This document shows positions 55,801 through 62,090 of a stretch of DNA of 64,000 nt, piece by piece. The translations under genes were made by a program, and so were the position numbers. Position 1 is the stretch's first letter; each line of letters opens with the position of its first letter. The notes beneath the pieces were generated by a model, which made no database searches, had not been told where the DNA came from, and worked only from the letters and a program-made list of their open reading frames with translations. The stretch is from Polynucleobacter sp. 86C-FISCH. GTDB taxonomy: Bacteria; Pseudomonadota; Gammaproteobacteria; Burkholderiales; Burkholderiaceae. Location: contig NZ_JACVOL010000001.1 of NCBI RefSeq assembly GCF_018882415.1, forward strand, positions 1 through 64,000, given 5' to 3'.

Positions 55801-56555
55801 GTATCAACTTTGACACTAATGAGGTAATTATTCTGGAAATTGAGGGTAATTTGCTCACCTGCTGCCATGGCAACTGTGCCGCCACCTTTTTTGGCAAGTA
55901 AGTAACCTTGATTGCGAACTTCAGGCGCTAACAATGCGATGTAACCACCCTCAACATTGGTAGTAATTTTGCCTTCGTTAACAATCGTACCTTTGCCATT
56001 TCCTCTGAAGGTAGATTTACCTTCCATAAATTCTTTATTGGAAATATCGAGAGTACTTGCAACAACACTTGCTGCATCTACTTGTGCACCACGACCAAAA
56101 GCAACACCATTTGGGTTTACCAAAACTACTTGACCGTTTGCATTAATCGCACCGTTAATCACAGATGCATTTCCACCGGTGACACGATTCAAAATCACTG
56201 CATTTTGGTTCGGTTGATTGAAGTTAACTTGGGCATTTTTTCCGACGTTAAAACTATCCCAATTAACGACTGCGCGTTGTGAAGTTTGATTCACATTCAT
56301 GGTCGCAGAAGTAGCAGTTTGAGTCTGCGAAATCGTAGCAGCTCCAGCGACCACTTTTCCACCAGTAGGAAGTGCATTTACTGCAGGTTGCGTTGCTACT
56401 GGTGCAGGCGCTTGTGCAAAAATAGTTTGTGAGAATAGCGCTGCACTTGCTGAAAAAATGAATGCAACAGTTCTTGCAGACATTGCATCTGCAAAACAAT
56501 TTTTCAACAAGAATTTGGAAGAAAGGAGCGACCTTTCTTTCAGGCTTTTAATCAC
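40803..56555 (-). CDS. giant TpsA-type filamentous haemagglutinin-like exoprotein
   Basis: 5250 residues. A long leader with a signal peptide (VAFIFSASAALFSQTIFAQA) precedes the TPS secretion domain (about 55-320), with VNWDSFNVGKNAQVNF, ILNRVTGG and VLVNPNGVAFGRG (the NPNG motif). Residues about 320-2650 are beta-helix repeats, including one unit duplicated exactly (1469-1595 and 1724-1850). From 2650 to 4630 MBG/YDG-type domains repeat (YDASTTYAS, TITASAQNSTYGSAY, ITISGLTASNKQYD, VTADNQSTIYGTPL). Near 4635-4780 is an autotransporter-type strand repeat (GGSWSNPANW), and the C-terminus ends TVDQSGNTKCEED without a visible toxin domain. It is exported by the TpsB protein encoded 132 bases upstream; a role in adhesion or biofilm is likely. 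The GTG at 56555 is an uncertain start; 56483 is an alternative. Confidence 0.9.
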   Translation of the reverse strand: MIKSLKERSLLSSKFLLKNCFADAMSARTVAFIFSASAALFSQTIFAQAPAPVATQPAVNALPTGGKVVAGAATISQTQTATSATMNVNQTSQRAVVNWDSFNVGKNAQVNFNQPNQNAVILNRVTGGNASVINGAINANGQVVLVNPNGVAFGRGAQVDAASVVASTLDISNKEFMEGKSTFRGNGKGTIVNEGKITTNVEGGYIALLAPEVRNQGYLLAKKGGGTVAMAAGEQITLNFQNNYLISVKVDTGTYNALIENKRVVEVNGGLVVVAAGSAHQLMASVIKNTGRISASTAVNNGGVIELVANNVTQAGKVSANSQSAQGGQINIVGNDITIAQNSKTEATGATGGGQVNIGLASTQVTGGTQVNAQTPGAQTNAQAEATIKANAQAASSAKQMARTVTIEKDAVIDASATKAGNGGTIAIWSEIKTTVAGVLKSTGGALSGNGGFIETSSKGHVNLAPTVSVNTAANNKTGKSGTWLLDPIDLTIDSAAANVISAALSNNNVTIEVNANTTACPSLGGCTQNGSGSLTIASGADILKAGGNMTTLTLNSSGIFNLNANISGQNLSVIINSSIAYLNVGSSITASEVTVQAQTIYASGNIQTSPYSLANNSNSLGNAIKLLAQAIYVSGGLSLNANLPSNSVQIVTVGGVAKRPDELPSYLTAQNTNQSTNLNQVYSATAANDANAIQVLQANPASQSNVIYLTASNQLSINPTAQVLANGTTGGSIYAQAPVINTQAGSVVQANGNNGPGGVIAFSGDQITVAGNIAANGTTDGGSIALIANNGDLTMNSGTIQTNGSNGRGGSIGISANNHLAITSSAIEATGYTQGGKILIGNDAKNGTLPFALSATLDQYSSLNTAQLDSNQANQNGGFIETSGQTLSMMASINAGRGGMWLLDPTNVTISTTAGTSTGTDPLLFTNQTNVSATQIQDAINNGISVQIIADGAITQTANLSFSIASGSSASLTLDNSSGTAQAITLTGTTTNTGAGDLNLNYISNGQIKINGAINSTSTGKINVVAKTNYATNTLTTCTAGACASIYNGASGSITTKGGYVVMDATGGSVSGTTITIGSIQNGPIYLNAAINTTTAGTSASGSGGNFSLAASANLASGIGSFEPNVATLNIGGNATFSLKNYTNASYGFVVASYATTSPITAYGNIDITSIGVSTSNTGLIYLTSALTSTAGNITLTATSTNTSATLNPGVSGTATGTLTANAGAITVTSTSNASTAVSLIGAMSAKSIAITGTSTTAATIVSLGAMTIVAGGTDLSVTANNTAGGANTGITQTGAITVNSDGGNISFISNNIINQAGAITLAANTSGTASTVLYDTTAGAKTSTITAGALTVSSGSTSAVNYIVKTSGAGIDTGILNVPGSVLLDNSYGGTAGVGGTPTSGYITTANSATFAGASIGVLVNAAITAGTGITLKGASFTGWYSVTLQAAISTATGSIAISGSGVDYAVHTGSLGTILASAGAVTITGTSTTGQAVNLGALVTGNSITITGTGTAAATIMSLSALTINVGGSDLTVTANNTSGGGNTGITQTGAITANASGGNITFTSNHLINQTGAIALAANVSGNAATVTYDTTRGANTSTITGGNLTIGSGSTSAINYVQKSAGANLDPGVINVPGTITLDNTYGCTGTGCTPASGYIVASNITSGPSGVAGVTINGALTATGNIVVKGVSNGNYSIYGTAAVTSSAGSIAWTGIATNYGIYTGSLGTILASAGAVTITGTSTTGQAVNLGALVTGNSITITGTGTAAATIMSLSALTINVGGSDLTVTANNTSGGGNTGITQTGAITANASGGNITFTSNHLINQTGAIALAANVSGNAATVTYDTTTGTKASSITSGTITIGSSSTSDINFMMTSLGSAINPGAIGTSSARLPGTVTLDNTYGGATPTSGYITTSNNSTLATSSVGATINNAIYSTKLISVKGISYASHGIGYSAAINASGGGVELTGTTYNSYGVYTASSLVTGNFITINARASVAATYVAYLGPMTINSGSTGGDITITSTGTTAGSDAGITQIGAISAVNGSDISFIANNIIDQRGAISMAANTNAVSTITYDTTGGNRLSNITTGVVTTTAGSTYAINYLVKSAGSAINANDISVPGYINIDNTYGSASGAKLSGYLTGANIATSNTTASIGVLVGGVLTAGGSLTIKGVTASSWGIQNSSSTLTAGSGDLTLVGIGAHGMYQLGSLIAPAGSISVSAYALSSTWAYYAQVGSQKNYIASGNIDLVAYSTSYSSGLNIQNILMRTTTGDITLSARGGLTGNGSSHPAIHLVGDVISAGGDFIIQGATNTGGIATASPSAAAMNTMGDTGVHITSSASLAYGGTTYTGYKAAGDIVLTASTSGSYGFYVAAPIESTAGSVTLTGTSTAAYGIYTTSTGTITGVTGVALYGRGTSGNIYTAALVRNTGSTGGIIINATGNANIGAVTNSGADGIRITGGNGVAAGTTTGGTIIALGTVTNTGGVVALSMAAPRTANSYDVEGAVGITSSNASTSNVRYSVQGGTFTTPTTYTSGNYIDYRSGTTSYTITVSLGANYSAAYGTAYTDSSALTWLRSNATVTLSATPFGVSTAGIKDGLVWNSTIGSAGINANAVQAGTTIVSANISAGTGQAVTLSGTSRTYTITAKALTITNLASTSSYDASTTYASLVNTAGYSVSGLVTSIGGVAVTDSVASVTQTIKSGSVVGSGSVVSGVAQNGSFNTVPSSAVGVGLSNYTITYVGVVSTVNKATLTIAAANDTKVYGNTSTTAGITYSAGAASASSGVGYSITSGSLFGSDTLTGVTLTSTGGAATTAVGTGISIVPSAASGSGIGNYTITYANGAMAVTQRPLTITASTQNTNYGTSYALGTSSFTSSGLVNSDAVSSVTLKYSGATTVAGTTNAGTYTSGIIASAASGTGLSNYSISYVAGNLVVATKALTITASAQNSTYGSAYALGTSAFTTSGLVNSDSVTSAILLYSGNATVSPTVNAATYSAGIIPSAASGVGLSNYAISYVAGNLVVGKATLTLTPNAVSTIYNDTTLNNSTYSQLTSNYTSSGYKNTDVAANVPVTLSGSMAFNGSATTVVKNAATYALTVGTLAGTTSNGNYQIAFANPSSNAYVINPATVSVSASKDYDGSRSFAANQVTVLTGIGTQTLTLSGSANADSANVASVSSLSTAGLSLGNGSGGGLAGNYVLPTSTSSVVIRPLTVSASIAGSPSKQYDTNTSATLVSGNFSLAGFITGEGATVTQTVGVYNSANASTNTAYSPASTVTASLIPSHFTADTGTVLSNYVLPTGATGAGVITAAPLTVSANSYAGFAGQAPASFDGTVSGAKGADAITVNVTQSSTATNGVYTLTPAAVMSASIVGNYGTPTVVTGTYTEALPYQLVVTAANSTNTYGSISGTSTANTPVNLMAQYCTVSSGSCAGNIITLSLTAPSATVSQITTSSVTTPTWVATDSALNTYSLKATSDTTLGFSAGNYLNVGNYIFTPTGQANATISGSTLPVIYIPGTATVSPLNVTAANNSTPTKVYDATVALTNGISLTPSNKLAGDVLSLSGAGVYSNKNVGTTNYTITSVSLSGADAANYRYTAGNIAGTNGSITPAPITISGLSAANKTYDAGFTAVISGTASAVGALGGDVVGVTGNATTGTFTSANAGSGIVVTPVLSGLSLSDTNYEINGVTTPLTANISAAPVTATINRPYDGTTSVANANIAITGVSGQTLTLATGTATLTNPNVGSAGLSSLNGATLADGTGLATNYTLTNPTGIVNITPASISVTSSNAAKVYDATTAVTSATTVPVATLSAGTLYTNTATGDVDALSGGSFEYLTSGVGNGNKSVSVNSVGVLNGSSNAAANYSITYVDNTTSTITPAPITISGLTASNKQYDTGLVAVVSGTATANGTLGADSVAVLGSATVGSFASANVGTGIAVTPVLSGLSLSNANYQITGVSSALSANITAAPVTISGITAANKTYDTGTAATISGSPIADGVLGADVVTVAGSVTAGSFASANVGTGIVVTPTISGLSLSNANYQITGLTNSITANITAAPVTVTADNQSTIYGTPLSLGTASFTVTGLLGSDAISGVTLTQQGNTTVPGTQNAGTYSGAVNGILPSAASGTNLSNYQITYTPGTLAIARKAINLVADNASMTYADTSLPTLSYQTVSGLVNGDQMSGVLATTATPWTTAGSASNIGSYYITQGTVTAGSNYDITYTRASLTVNPANLYVTAENQTTTYGSLLVLPQSGSAAYSVAGLRNDDSVSSATVLYNGNQTIPATTNAGLYAASISISDVNGIRLGNYNVGYTSGDLTVAKALLTVTAVDSAKFVGTSDPSGFSGVMYSGFKNADSDTSGALGSAVVSVSRNNSSSNNAGVYGDVLVPNVSTSLQNYNVGYVNGKFTIVGANELLVQVGSNTTAYGTPASYSAGAMTVSYCTDCAIGVSSPNIISIIGADITASGSAVTVVTGNTTGSFTVSPVNPTMNAAGTQIGVGSYGLRATSTDISTSPPGGTPNFNAIYVVGGLNVTPLQLTYADLGISGLSQVYNGTVNMTNLGITATSGILPGDAVSVLASGTFASKNVGINIPYTVAIGLTGQDASNYQINNSTPLAGTNGVITQLNSVTYTGPTTGGSWSNPANWTTTDTIGANRVQTGAIPDLSNVANVILPTGYSVIYDDSVQGPVTSAVANSGNLNFNLSSANVIPMAISGAGSVTISNAGAITLTGNSSFTGGTNIGAGTSLIAGSNNALGSGLVNSSGTAASPANFSTTSGITMPALSIVGGTTAILSDISTAGAQSYSGNLIIGTSGTGTTTFQSANSNILIDATINGAVNKAESLVINAGTGIVTLGDSTGNAARLNNFTITGSRINILADILTAVTQTYNGAVYIGDASYLGRTPSVGFLYTDNYRGYFQYVAGSGVRSSTISYLDSNPIYVRTMISEDPSITYNGTVNDTVANTHTLLVAAIAPTAIPYSSGYAVVNSGATISFNAPVGSSAPLYSLNAQTVVNNSQVGAANSYIGTVNLIDSVATYSDQTYRANLMNAQSSAAPATVTFSVWDPAANVSFNLPEQSVANSGCSSNCGQINLQNPGSLDSLVINGSSNFALDANLTGVNNWGNQFTSANALGYLAPTTTPPAPTPTITAAEPAPALNTPLVLASYIPREGVAAGALREVIDFHADQVQYAANSRSFGGVSVSTPEDTEVISSKSGKSKGKSLDEASTTNICTVDQSGNTKCEED
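51004..51382 (-). repeat. 379-base exact repeat, copy A (inside the TpsA gene)
   Basis: Bases 51004-51382 are identical to 51769-52147 by reading both, offset 765 bases (255 codons). The encoded 126 residues are therefore identical. Flanking parts of the repeat period are similar but not identical. Confidence 0.9.
51769..52147 (-). repeat. 379-base exact repeat, copy B (inside the TpsA gene)
   Basis: Second copy of the repeat at 51004-51382. The frame is kept, since the offset is a multiple of three. A recent duplication or gene conversion would explain the absence of any substitution. Confidence 0.9.
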
Positions 56556-56580
56556 AAAAATTACTGGGTTATTTCCGGAA

Positions 56581-56610
56581 ACAGAATTTTCCCAAACACC
56601 ATAATTCTGT
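56581..56610 (-). promoter_or_regulatory. inverted repeat between tpsB and tpsA
   Basis: ACAGAATT at 56581-56588 pairs with AATTCTGT at 56603-56610 around a 14-base loop. It lies in the 132-base gap of the two-partner locus and may set the ratio of the two transcripts by pausing or ending transcription; no U-run follows. Confidence 0.4.
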
Positions 56611-56687
56611 GAAATTAGCTCAAGGGATAACGGCTTGAAACCCTTGATTTATAGGGGTCAAAAAATACCCCTTCACCAGCATGGTGC

Positions 56688-58475
56688 TTAAAAGTTGTAG
56701 CTACCTGAAATCCAACCCCTTGGTTGGGTAGTTGTGCCATCTGTATTCACTGGTTGACCAGTCTGACTATAGAGTGGATTTTGTCCTACTTTCCACGCAA
56801 CAGATGCAGCAATATTCCATCCTTCGTAATCCCATTTCATACCGACACCAGCACCCATTAATGAGTATGTGTTGTTTGCATTTGTTGCGCCCTGCCAGTT
56901 CGCATACATGTTCTTGTATTGCTGCACAACACCTGCATCAAAGAAGGTGGAGATCGTTAATTTTTCTTGCAATTTATGACGTAATTCTGCAGTGAAAATT
57001 CCGCCTTGTGAACCACCAGATTGTGCAACTGGATATGCACGAACTCCATAAGGTCCACCCAAATAAAACTGCTCTGCAGAATTCAAATTAACGGATGCAA
57101 ATTGACCAGAAATTGCGGTGTATAAATTCGTTGTTCCATCCTCAACTAACTCTTGTGTTCTGCTTCCAGAAAAAGTAGTTTTGAAGAAGTTAGAAGGGGT
57201 AATCGGTTGGTAAATTGCAGGATTAGTATCTGGAACGTAATACATGCCGTAATTGTTGCTCGCACCAAAATAAGCGCTTTGATTTATACCCAAAATATCC
57301 AGATGACCCAAAACTAATGTGACTGATCCTGTATTAATTGCGCCATAACCCAAGCCATCAATAAAATTTCCAGACAGGCCGGCTGATAGATTATTAATGT
57401 TGTAAGCGGAGGTCAAAGTATTGGTCGCAGTATTGCGATTGTTGTAGCTTTTGATGTCGTAATTGACGGTTCCGTTCAAATTTGCACCCTGCGAACGAAC
57501 CAATGGATAGGCAGCACTTAAACCTGTTGTCCAGGCATCACCTGTTCCGCCGTTATAGGCGTAATTACTCACGTTTTTGTAGTTCAAAAAGGTGCCCGCT
57601 AGACCCAAACGCAATCCATTTGGTGAAACTGGCAAAGAATAGGCTCCTTGAACATATTGAGAGCCTTCTGAGGCAATGCCATTGAGAGAAATGGAATCGC
57701 CATATCCTGCAGGATTATTTAAGCTCAGAGCAAAAACACCTTGATTGGCACCAGTAGTTCTACTGCCGTAGTTATTAGCCTCTACCCGCCCCTGCAGAAT
57801 GCTTGGCTGGGTGAGCTGAAGACGTACATCTACTTCACCGTCTTTTTCACCCTGCTCTAGCTGGCTAGATGCCATAACGCCAGGGGTTTCATTCAAAATA
57901 ATGATGGCACGCTCAAGATTTTGCATATTGAGTGGATCACCCACACGATTGCCATAAGTTATGTACTCGGCAGCTCGCTCTTTACCAAAACGCGTTGGAC
58001 CTTGCGGCATATCCACAGTCACCTTACCCAGCTTTGCTTCTGTAATGAGGATCTTCACAACACCATTGGCAATAGTTTGCGGGGGTAAGATCGCCTGTAC
58101 GGTGTAGCCCTTCTTACGATATAGCTCGGCAATCGCATCACAAGCGCTTTGCAAGTCTTCAAAGCTAACTGGCTTGCCTATCCAGGCTTTCAAGAGCCCT
58201 TGCACCTCGGCTTCAGGCAGAATTTTGACGCCCTCTAGCTCAAAGCTCTTCACTTCAAAGCGCACCTGACCTTCTTTAGCTTGCCCAGTTGGGCCTGCTG
58301 CACCACGCTCTGGCTCAGGCAAGGCCAAAGGTGACGGTAAGGGTAATTGCTTTTCAAGCCCTTGTTGTAATGCGCCGGCGTCGACTTGAGCCAAAACAGG
58401 AGCTGAATAAATTAAGGTAATCGCCGTTAAGGCAAGAAGACTTTTTCTTGTGCTGAGAATTTGAATCTGGGACAT
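56688..58475 (-). CDS. TpsB-type (ShlB/FhaC/HecB) outer-membrane transporter
   Basis: A 595-residue protein with signal peptide (LLALTAITLIYSAPVLA). A Pro-rich N-terminal stretch leads to POTRA domains: RFEVKSFELEGVKILPEAEV, DLQSACDAIAELYRKKGYTVQAILPPQTI (POTRA_2), then FGKERAAEYITYGNRVGDPLN and VMASSQLEQGEKDGEVDV. The 16-strand barrel spans about 230-595 with the conserved tip motif LGGPYGVRAYP and a terminal Phe (SGSYNF) needed for membrane insertion. It moves TpsA across the outer membrane after recognising the TPS domain. tpsA lies directly downstream. Confidence 0.93.
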   Translation of the reverse strand: MSQIQILSTRKSLLALTAITLIYSAPVLAQVDAGALQQGLEKQLPLPSPLALPEPERGAAGPTGQAKEGQVRFEVKSFELEGVKILPEAEVQGLLKAWIGKPVSFEDLQSACDAIAELYRKKGYTVQAILPPQTIANGVVKILITEAKLGKVTVDMPQGPTRFGKERAAEYITYGNRVGDPLNMQNLERAIIILNETPGVMASSQLEQGEKDGEVDVRLQLTQPSILQGRVEANNYGSRTTGANQGVFALSLNNPAGYGDSISLNGIASEGSQYVQGAYSLPVSPNGLRLGLAGTFLNYKNVSNYAYNGGTGDAWTTGLSAAYPLVRSQGANLNGTVNYDIKSYNNRNTATNTLTSAYNINNLSAGLSGNFIDGLGYGAINTGSVTLVLGHLDILGINQSAYFGASNNYGMYYVPDTNPAIYQPITPSNFFKTTFSGSRTQELVEDGTTNLYTAISGQFASVNLNSAEQFYLGGPYGVRAYPVAQSGGSQGGIFTAELRHKLQEKLTISTFFDAGVVQQYKNMYANWQGATNANNTYSLMGAGVGMKWDYEGWNIAASVAWKVGQNPLYSQTGQPVNTDGTTTQPRGWISGSYNF

Positions 58476-58645
58476 CAGGATATGTGCGCCTAAATAAGAT
58501 CTTAAAGCTGCTAAGTTCTTGATAAATAATGCATAAATTTACTGGTTTATAGAGAAAATTCCCATTAGCTCTAGAGGTAATAAACAAGATTTAGAGAGGG
58601 CCTGATAAATCCGACGAAAATAGCGAGTCTCGATTAAGATTTCGT

Positions 58646-59773
58646 ATGAATTCAACTGTAAGCACCCCCATTTCCTTTGACTACCCCCAGCAGGATGCTG
58701 CTGGTGCTACCTGTACCGCCCAAGCTTGGGCCAAGACGCCCCCTCAACTCCATGGGGCAAATAAAGCCAGCGCTATTGCCCGGATCAAACAGCTTTTGAT
58801 TGAAAAGGACGCAACCTTAGTTGCCCACTACTACGTCGATGGTGATATTCAAGACTTGGCAATGGAGACTGGTGGCTATGTTGCTGACTCTTTAGAGATG
58901 GCACGCTTTGGAAAAAATCACGCTGCTAAGAATTTAATTGTTGCTGGTGTGCGCTTCATGGGTGAAACAGCAAAAATTCTCAGTCCAGAAAAACGCGTGT
59001 TCATGCCTGACTTGGATGCAACCTGCTCTCTCGATTTAGGTTGCGATGCTGGTGACTTTGCCAAATTTCGTGCTTTGCATCTGGATCGCACTGTCGTTGT
59101 TTATGCAAATACCAGTGCAGCAGTAAAAGCACAGGCTGATTGGATGGTCACAAGCTCATGCGCTTTGGCGATTGTTCATCAACTCAAAGTTGAAGGCAAA
59201 AAAATTCTGTGGGCACCAGATCGCCACCTTGGTCGTTACATTCAAGATCAAACTGGCGCAGATATGTTGCTTTGGAATGGCGCTTGTATTGTTCATGACG
59301 AATTTAAAGCAGTGGAGCTTGAGCTTTTAAAGGCGACCCATCCTAATGCCATGATCTTGGTTCACCCTGAATCGCCACAAGCAGTAGTCGACCTTGCAGA
59401 CGTTGTGGGCTCTACCTCTGCCATGATTAAAGCTGTCGTAGAAGGCTCTGCAACTGAATACATTGTTGCTACTGATAAGGGCATCTTGCATCGCATGCGT
59501 CAGTTAGCCCCTAATAAGAAACTGATTGAAGCGCCAACTGCTGGTAATAGTGCAACCTGTAAAAGTTGTGCACACTGCCCATGGATGGCCATGAATGGCT
59601 TGCAAGGAATTTTGGATTGCTTAGAGAATGCTTCTGGTGAAATCTTTATCGAAGAGCCTATTCGAGTTGAGGCATTAGGTTGTATCGAGCGCATGCTTGA
59701 TTTCACTAAAAATCATCCTGACCTATTAGCCAAAGCGCAACATGGTTTTGTAAAAAATATTGGCGCTGCTTAA
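58646..59773 (+). CDS. nadA: quinolinate synthase A
   Basis: A 375-residue enzyme that condenses iminoaspartate (from NadB) with dihydroxyacetone phosphate to quinolinate, using a [4Fe-4S] cluster. Seen: [63 protein letters not shown]-type region, and [13 protein letters not shown] with the C-terminal cluster Cys. Length matches the proteobacterial form. It starts at 58646 and is followed by nadC 7 bases after the stop. Divergent from tpsB. Confidence 0.96.
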   Translation: MNSTVSTPISFDYPQQDAAGATCTAQAWAKTPPQLHGANKASAIARIKQLLIEKDATLVAHYYVDGDIQDLAMETGGYVADSLEMARFGKNHAAKNLIVAGVRFMGETAKILSPEKRVFMPDLDATCSLDLGCDAGDFAKFRALHLDRTVVVYANTSAAVKAQADWMVTSSCALAIVHQLKVEGKKILWAPDRHLGRYIQDQTGADMLLWNGACIVHDEFKAVELELLKATHPNAMILVHPESPQAVVDLADVVGSTSAMIKAVVEGSATEYIVATDKGILHRMRQLAPNKKLIEAPTAGNSATCKSCAHCPWMAMNGLQGILDCLENASGEIFIEEPIRVEALGCIERMLDFTKNHPDLLAKAQHGFVKNIGAA

Positions 59774-59780
59774 TTTTTAT

Positions 59781-60638
59781 ATGTTTGATTACAACGAAAC
59801 CTTAGAACAAGCCCGTCAACGCAATATTCATGATGCGCTCATGGAAGATATTGGCACTGGCGATTGGACAGCAAAGCTTGTTCCTAGTAAGCCGGTAAAG
59901 GCTCAGCTCATTGTTCGTCAGGAAGCAGTACTTTGCGGCGTAGATTGGTTTGAAGGCACGCTCAAGAAGCTCGACTCTAATGCCAAAGTTACTTGGCATT
60001 ACCTTGAGGGCGATTTAATGAAGCCCGACACCAAGGTTTGCGATATTGAAGCTGACTCTCAAGCCCTACTCTCTGCTGAGCGTACCTGCATTAATTTCTT
60101 ACAAACGCTTTCTTGGGCGGCCAGCATTACGCGTCAGCATGTTGATGCTATCGCTGGCGCCAGCCCAAACCCTAAAGGTTGTGCTGTTTTAGATACTCGC
60201 AAAACCATTCCTGGATTGCGTCAGGCTCAGAAGTACGCGGTATTAGTAGGCGGCGGTAAAAATCAACGCTTGGCGCTATGGCACGGCATTCTCATTAAAG
60301 AAAACCATATTGCTGCTGCTGGCAGCGTCACAGCCGCACTGAAAAATGCTCAAGCACTCAATGCTGGGGTGGACATTCAGATTGAAGTAGAAAACTTTGC
60401 TGAGCTGGAAGAAGCTTTAGCGGCTGGAGCAAAAAGTATCTTGATCGACAACTTCAATACCGAACAAATGAAGCAAGCTGTTGCCATTACCGCCGGCCGT
60501 GCTTTGCTAGAAGCTTCTGGCGGCATCAACTTAGACCAAATGCGCGCCATTGCGAGCACTGGTGTTGACCGCATCTCTCTTGGTAAGCTAACCAAGGATG
60601 TGAATGCGGTGGATTTTTCAATGAGGATATTGAGCTAA
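59781..60638 (+). CDS. nadC: nicotinate-nucleotide pyrophosphorylase (carboxylating)
   Basis: About 285 residues from the ATG at 59781; a frame to 59760 overlaps nadA. The enzyme converts quinolinate and PRPP to nicotinate mononucleotide. Motifs: DALMEDIGTGDWTA at the start, LDTRKTIPGLR (quinolinate-binding Arg and Lys), VGGGKNQRLALWHGILIKENHI, VENFAEL and LEASGGINL with the PRPP phosphate-binding strand, and DRISLGKLT at the end. Operon partner of nadA. Confidence 0.96.
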   Translation: MFDYNETLEQARQRNIHDALMEDIGTGDWTAKLVPSKPVKAQLIVRQEAVLCGVDWFEGTLKKLDSNAKVTWHYLEGDLMKPDTKVCDIEADSQALLSAERTCINFLQTLSWAASITRQHVDAIAGASPNPKGCAVLDTRKTIPGLRQAQKYAVLVGGGKNQRLALWHGILIKENHIAAAGSVTAALKNAQALNAGVDIQIEVENFAELEEALAAGAKSILIDNFNTEQMKQAVAITAGRALLEASGGINLDQMRAIASTGVDRISLGKLTKDVNAVDFSMRILS

Positions 60639-60649
60639 ATTATTTAACT

Positions 60650-62023
60650 TCACCTACCCTTATAAATAACCTGCTTCTCAAGGGCATTGCGAATAAATTC
60701 AATATTGTTTCTTAGGCTATAGCAGTCAGCAGTAGCTAGCTTGGCTGCTTTAGAGGCAAGCACCCTTCGCTCCATATCATTGAGCACTTCAATATATTCG
60801 CCTCGACGATTAGGATCAAAAGTTTGAATCGTGTTCTGCTCAAAATTATCCAACTCTTTATAGATTGAATTGATCTGCTTCTTAGCCAAGTTAGTCCTAT
60901 AGCTTGGAATTGATTTAATAATCGGATATGCAAAAGCTGCGAAAGGAAGCAAGAGGAAAAACATCCGCTCCAAAAACTCTGCCAGCCAAAATGGCAAATA
61001 CTTCATCAAAGTTGGCGTACCTTTTTCATAGAAGAACTTTGCTTCATTGCTCAGCGGTGCTTCCGTATTCATATAGACAGGGAACTCCCCCGCTCTTGAG
61101 AAATACGATTTTGCTCCATTGATTTCTTTTGCGGCCTCTAAGAATAAGACCTGAATCGCTGGATGCAGGCGATCATCAATCAACAGATTTGTCGTTGTGG
61201 AAATCAACTGAATTGGGTGGTCTGGTATGTTTTTTCCCAGATCAAACCCACCCATAGGCACTCCCAACTCTTCAAAATATGGCAGTAGACGCGTGTAAGC
61301 ATCTGCCCGACTAAACGTCACCAAGCGAATATTCGGGTTTTTAATCAGTCTTTGTACGTTGGGCGATTCATAGCCGTCAACCAAAAATACAGCATCAATT
61401 TCTCCCCGCTCAATGGCGCTAACTGCATCGGCATTATTCATACTCAATAAATTAGGTGCCGAAGGAGTGAGATGATTTTGCTTCAGAATACTGACTGCTT
61501 GAGCATGAGTACCGCTACCAATGGCTCCAATATTGATTCTGAGCTTGGCAATATCTCGATCAGAAACATGAATGCCTTCATTGAAAGTGTTCTTGCGGTA
61601 AAAAATCCATACGGGCTCATAATCAACGCTACCCAAAGATTCCACACCAGATAAGTTGTCTACGGCAATCATGCCACCCTGTACAAAAGCCGCTTGAATA
61701 GGGTCTTTGCGATCGATTAAGTGCTGAAGATTTTCTTTGGAGCCATGCGTTTCCACCAACTTGAGATCGATACCTCTTTTCTCAAAATAGGCTTTATATT
61801 TTTCACCCAAGACCTTGTAGGATCCACCAGTACCCGTTGCCATTAATACCTTATCGGGTGGCGCGGGTTTAGCAAACCAGATGAGAATCGTTAGAGCAAG
61901 AAGTAATAAAAAGATGAGAGGCCACACTTCTTTAATTAAGCTGAGGCCATTCTTAATTTCATCTGCGGCAGTTTGATATACCGCCGAGATATGTTCGTAG
62001 ACTTCCTCTTTAAAGCTGGCCAT
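60650..62023 (-). CDS. TAXI-family solute receptor anchored in the membrane
   Basis: A 457-residue protein. It lacks a cleavable signal; an N-terminal helix (VWPLIFLLLLALTILIWF, about 33-50) anchors it, the periplasmic TAXI domain follows (LMATGTGGSYKVLGEKYKAYFEKRGI, VQGGMIAVDN, INIGAIGSGTHAQAVSILKQ, GEIDAVFLVDGYES), and a second helix near 345-370 (MFFLLLPFAAFAYPIIKSI) brings a C-terminal helical cytoplasmic tail of about 85 residues. TAXI proteins normally serve TRAP transporters; no DctM-like genes are adjacent here, so this may be a sensor or a receptor for a distant transporter. It converges on nadC and lies between nadC and nadB. Confidence 0.85.
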   Translation of the reverse strand: MASFKEEVYEHISAVYQTAADEIKNGLSLIKEVWPLIFLLLLALTILIWFAKPAPPDKVLMATGTGGSYKVLGEKYKAYFEKRGIDLKLVETHGSKENLQHLIDRKDPIQAAFVQGGMIAVDNLSGVESLGSVDYEPVWIFYRKNTFNEGIHVSDRDIAKLRINIGAIGSGTHAQAVSILKQNHLTPSAPNLLSMNNADAVSAIERGEIDAVFLVDGYESPNVQRLIKNPNIRLVTFSRADAYTRLLPYFEELGVPMGGFDLGKNIPDHPIQLISTTTNLLIDDRLHPAIQVLFLEAAKEINGAKSYFSRAGEFPVYMNTEAPLSNEAKFFYEKGTPTLMKYLPFWLAEFLERMFFLLLPFAAFAYPIIKSIPSYRTNLAKKQINSIYKELDNFEQNTIQTFDPNRRGEYIEVLNDMERRVLASKAAKLATADCYSLRNNIEFIRNALEKQVIYKGR

Positions 62024-62090
62024 GAAATTCCTCTTAAGATATGACTAGCTTATCACCAAAAGTGCTGTTTTACGGGCTTGGTAAAGGCTT

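Noticed and set aside
40803-56555. Many plus-strand frames of 60-190 codons inside the giant TpsA gene
   Set aside because: They are antisense to a repetitive, Thr/Ala/Gly-rich coding sequence, lack ribosome sites and give Val/Pro/Ala-rich text; they are shadows.
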